NCBI RefSeq assembly: GCF_037975245.1
Contig: NC_092565.1
Location: 8,342,999-8,406,998 of the forward strand
Reading direction: 5' to 3'
Length of the DNA: 64,000 nucleotides
From: Apostichopus japonicus
Taxonomy: Eukaryota; Echinodermata; Holothuroidea; Aspidochirotida; Stichopodidae
Numbering within the stretch: the stretch's first letter is position 1; each line of letters opens with the position of its first letter. Below the pieces are notes generated by a model. That model searched no databases, was not told the origin of the DNA, and was given only the letters and a program-made list of their open reading frames with translations. The position numbers and the translations under genes were made by a program. Below, one piece after another: positions 61,537 through 64,000 of this stretch.

Positions 61537-62307
61537 CTGAAAAAAAGAAAGAAAAATGAGGGAAAATGCTAATAGCTTTGATGGGTTATGACCCATAAAC
61601 TGATGCTAATGATGATGAGCAGACACCATCAGTTTAAGAAAGCCATGTTACAGGCAACTTAAAGTTATGAACCCTATACAGCAACCCTCTTCTTTATTTT
61701 ACAGGTGGTATGAACAAAAATAGAATAGGACTTCTTTTAGCAAGCCTAACCTCTGGAAGGAATAAGAAAATCATGCATGGGCACTTCAAAGTAATTCTGG
61801 ATGGAAATAACTAGATAAAATAGTTACACCCCCCTTCTGTAGCAAGGGGGCAAAATTTCATCACTTGCTTAAACTTTACAATGTAACATATAGCCAGTAT
61901 AATGAGATACCAACTAGGCTTGGCCTACTACAAACAATAATAACTGAGTGAGGATAGAAACAGCTGTTAGTGAGAACAGCCGTTTGTAGAATATTCTGTA
62001 ATCAAGTATCAAGTGGTTTTCTCTGCAGTTACTTGCAACCATGCTTGCAACCATGAACTTGTAGGCACACACCCTAGATGTAAACAAAAACATGCCTAAA
62101 ATCCATAAACGGCCACTAAGCTGTAATTTTGAGCACTTCCTGAAACTCATTAATGTATTTGCTTACCCTGGTTAAAAAAAAATGGGAATTTTCGTCCTTC
62201 TGTTGTGGCTATCAAGCATTTTAATGGATTTCTTTACAAAAATTCTTCAGTTTCTCACATTCCTATATTAAAATCTACCTAAGATCAGTGAACTAACAGT
62301 GACATGT

Positions 62308-62545
62308 AGCAACAGAAAATGATCCCTACAATCTCCAACACAACCCCCCCCCCCACCCTCACACCACCACACCAAATACTGTACATGTTAATGTAGTAAA
62401 ACAATACAAGAACCACCATCCACTGGCAACAGAAAATGATCCCTACAATCTCCAACACCCTCCCCCCACCCTCACACCACCACACCAAATACTGTACATG
62501 TTAATGTAGTAAAACAATACAAGAACCACCATCCACTGGCAACAG
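62308..62545. repeat. Tandem duplication of a 117-bp unit
   Basis: A unit starting at the bases AACAGAAAATGATCCCTACA (62311) recurs at 62428, with a partial third start at 62541. The copies are nearly identical except in a C-run that differs in length. It lies in the intron of the right-end gene, as do the TTTATATTCATAAA simple repeats at 62560-62655. Confidence 0.85.
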
Positions 62546-62670
62546 AAAATGTATGATTTGTTTTTATATTCATAAATTTATATTCATAAATTTTCATAAA
62601 TTTATATTCATAAATTTATATTCATATTCATTTATATGTATGATTTGTTTTTATATATAAAAGAGCTTAC

Positions 62671-62813
62671 TTGGGTGATGGAGTTGTTTCTCTCCAGCAA
62701 AGTTAAGATACTGAGATCCATTGTAGAACCATCCTTCAGGTAAAGAGTCAAGATGGTGCTCCTCCTGGATAGAGAGAATGAAATCCTCACCATACTTAAC
62801 ATACATCTTCATG
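62671..62813 (-). CDS. Unidentified conserved-looking gene, penultimate coding exon
   Basis: 143-nt minus-strand exon with acceptor TCTTTCTGCAG and donor GTAAGC. It encodes 47 whole codons, starting MKMYVKYGEDFILSIQ and containing EGWFYNGSQYLNFAGEK followed by LHHP. The aromatic-rich WFYNGSQY segment and absence of stops point to real coding sequence. It joins in phase to the terminal exon (split Asn) and needs two bases from the exon upstream. No catalytic motif or membrane segment is seen. I cannot name the family. Confidence 0.72.
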
Positions 62814-62904
62814 CTGCAGAAAGACTCTATCATGAAATAGAGTAACATGTAGACAAGACACACCGTCATCATTCAAATTATCACCATCTACATCTAGAAT
62901 GACT

Positions 62905-63085
62905 ATACCTCCCTCTATTACTGTCCTTAACAACCATTCCTCTATGGTACTCTATTATCCTGAATGACCATCCTTCCCTGGTACTCTATTGTCTTGAATG
63001 ACTGTCCCTTCCTGATACTCTATTGTCTTGAATGAATGTCCCTTTTCTGTTCCCCTGTCTTGAATGACTGTCCCATAAGTGGTTT
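62905..63085. repeat. Degenerate tandem repeat of about 37-40 bp
   Basis: Four or so copies of a unit containing ACTCTATTGTCTTGAATGAC and TGTCCCTTCC, within the intron between the exons at 63294 and 62813. Confidence 0.65.
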
Positions 63086-63293
63086 TATGTTTATATGACC
63101 CTCCTTTTTCGGGTAAAATATTTCAAACAAACCAGTTGTATGGATTGTCCACACTATTGCTCATGAGTTTATGTAAGCATATATGAGGACTGTATGTTTA
63201 TTGTCATTGATAAGTGCTTCAAGATAGACTCTATCTGTATAGGATTGGTTTATTGCAAGAGTCAACTGTATGTCCATTCTCATGTCCAGGTAC

Positions 63294-63397
63294 TTACAGT
63301 TGTTAAGGACGTTATAGCTGGCTCTGGATCTGAATGTACTGGCAAAACCAACATTCATATGGGATCCATACCATGTTTTTAACATATGGCATCTGTT
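63294..63397 (-). CDS. Unidentified conserved-looking gene, upstream coding exon (boundaries uncertain)
   Basis: Minus-strand exon encoding about 34 residues, including HMLKTWYGSHMNVGFAST and RSRASYNVLNNC. Two donors are possible: T-GTAAGT ending the exon at 63298 (better consensus, wrong phase) or AA-GTACCT ending at 63294 (weaker, but it gives exactly the two-base overhang the next exon needs). Two acceptors five bases apart, at 63392 and 63397, are also possible. The phase-consistent model uses 63397 and 63294. An extra small exon between this one and 62813 cannot be excluded. Confidence 0.5.
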
Positions 63398-63556
63398 CTG
63401 ATTTTATTACATATCCTTGGAAATGATCATCAAAGAACCCAAAACCAAACATTTTCTGTTTTTTTACCTCAAGACTCTGCACCCCAATAGTCAGTGCCTG
63501 TCAGCTAGCTACCTCTTCTATCATTGCGGTATGTCTAGTAGTTAGAATTACTTACA

Positions 63557-63592
63557 TGAACCCTGTGTAGCTCCTCCTTGCTTAGACTGTTT
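63557..63592 (-). CDS. Possible further upstream exon of the same gene
   Basis: Before a consensus GTAAGT donor at 63556, the minus strand reads in phase 0 as about ten codons ending SLSKEELHRVH, which would join directly to the exon at 63397. The upstream acceptor is weak (poor pyrimidine tract), so the 5' limit is a guess. The gene must continue beyond the right edge of the window. Confidence 0.3.
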
Positions 63593-64000
63593 CTTGTTTT
63601 GATTGGTAGTTTAGTTGGTTTCTATGGATTAAAAGTAAACCTACAAATATTTAAAAAGAACATATTTAAGACAAATCAACATAGGCTATATGCATAACAG
63701 TTTATATTGAATCTGTGCGGGTAGTACCATAAAGATCCTATTACTATTACAGAAATGTATTTTCATATGTCTCAAAACAAAACAGAAGAGATAGCAGCAT
63801 GGCCATATGTAGCCTAGAAGATTCTTTCTTCAAATATTCGATGCCACCAGTTATCCTTCCTGAGAAACACCATGATTGTGACAAGTTGCTTTGAAACAAT
63901 ACAATTCTGTCAATAGTGTAGAAAGTAAAATAACGACTTAAAACTGCATTTAATTATAAACGACTGGGTTAAAGGCAACTAGCTAATTTGACTAATTATT

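Overview
This window looks like nuclear DNA of a marine deuterostome invertebrate, most likely an echinoderm (a sea cucumber would fit). It is AT-rich, with split genes, GT-AG introns, long gene-poor stretches, dense tandem repeats and many decayed transposable elements. There is no operon structure and there are no ribosome binding sites. The species is an inference; no sequence search was possible.

One gene is complete. A three-exon homeobox gene on the minus strand (coding exons 48219-47682, 43422-43193 and 39926-39270) encodes about 474 residues, with an N-terminal TN/eh1-type repressor motif and a homeodomain of NK7 (NK7.1/Nedx) type. Splice phases agree at both introns. Both introns carry AT microsatellites or degenerate tandem repeats. 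A 41-bp minisatellite of about 1.8 kb begins some 30 bp after the stop codon, so it probably forms most of the 3' UTR or the immediate downstream flank. At the right end, the last three or four exons of a second minus-strand gene (about 63592 to 61427) read through in one frame, but I could not name the product. A few isolated exon-like or peptide-like stretches (16502-16835, 57033-57446) are weak.

The rest is repeats and mobile elements. A hAT-like element (18964-20921) is interrupted by a 5'-truncated Penelope-like retroelement with a hammerhead-like motif and 49-bp direct repeats. A 4.3-kb element with CACTG ends (21163-25437) holds a foldback of about 550-bp arms and sits in a 28-bp minisatellite (25440-26275). 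A hAT MITE has a perfect 8-bp target duplication (12520-12816). A non-LTR retrotransposon relic lies at 32150-33345. A dispersed repeat carrying nuclear-receptor DR1 sites is present in two long copies (4640-5145, 13035-13545), with a third copy of its end near 36115. A 31-bp minisatellite occupies 56357-57020.

The most notable points are the homeobox gene's close junction with a hypervariable-looking array, the nested Penelope/hAT insertion with its ribozyme-like motif, the large foldback inside the CACTG element, the transposon-borne DR1 sites and a tandem pair of RFX X-boxes at 1843-1871. I saw nothing resembling a new defence or enzymatic system.
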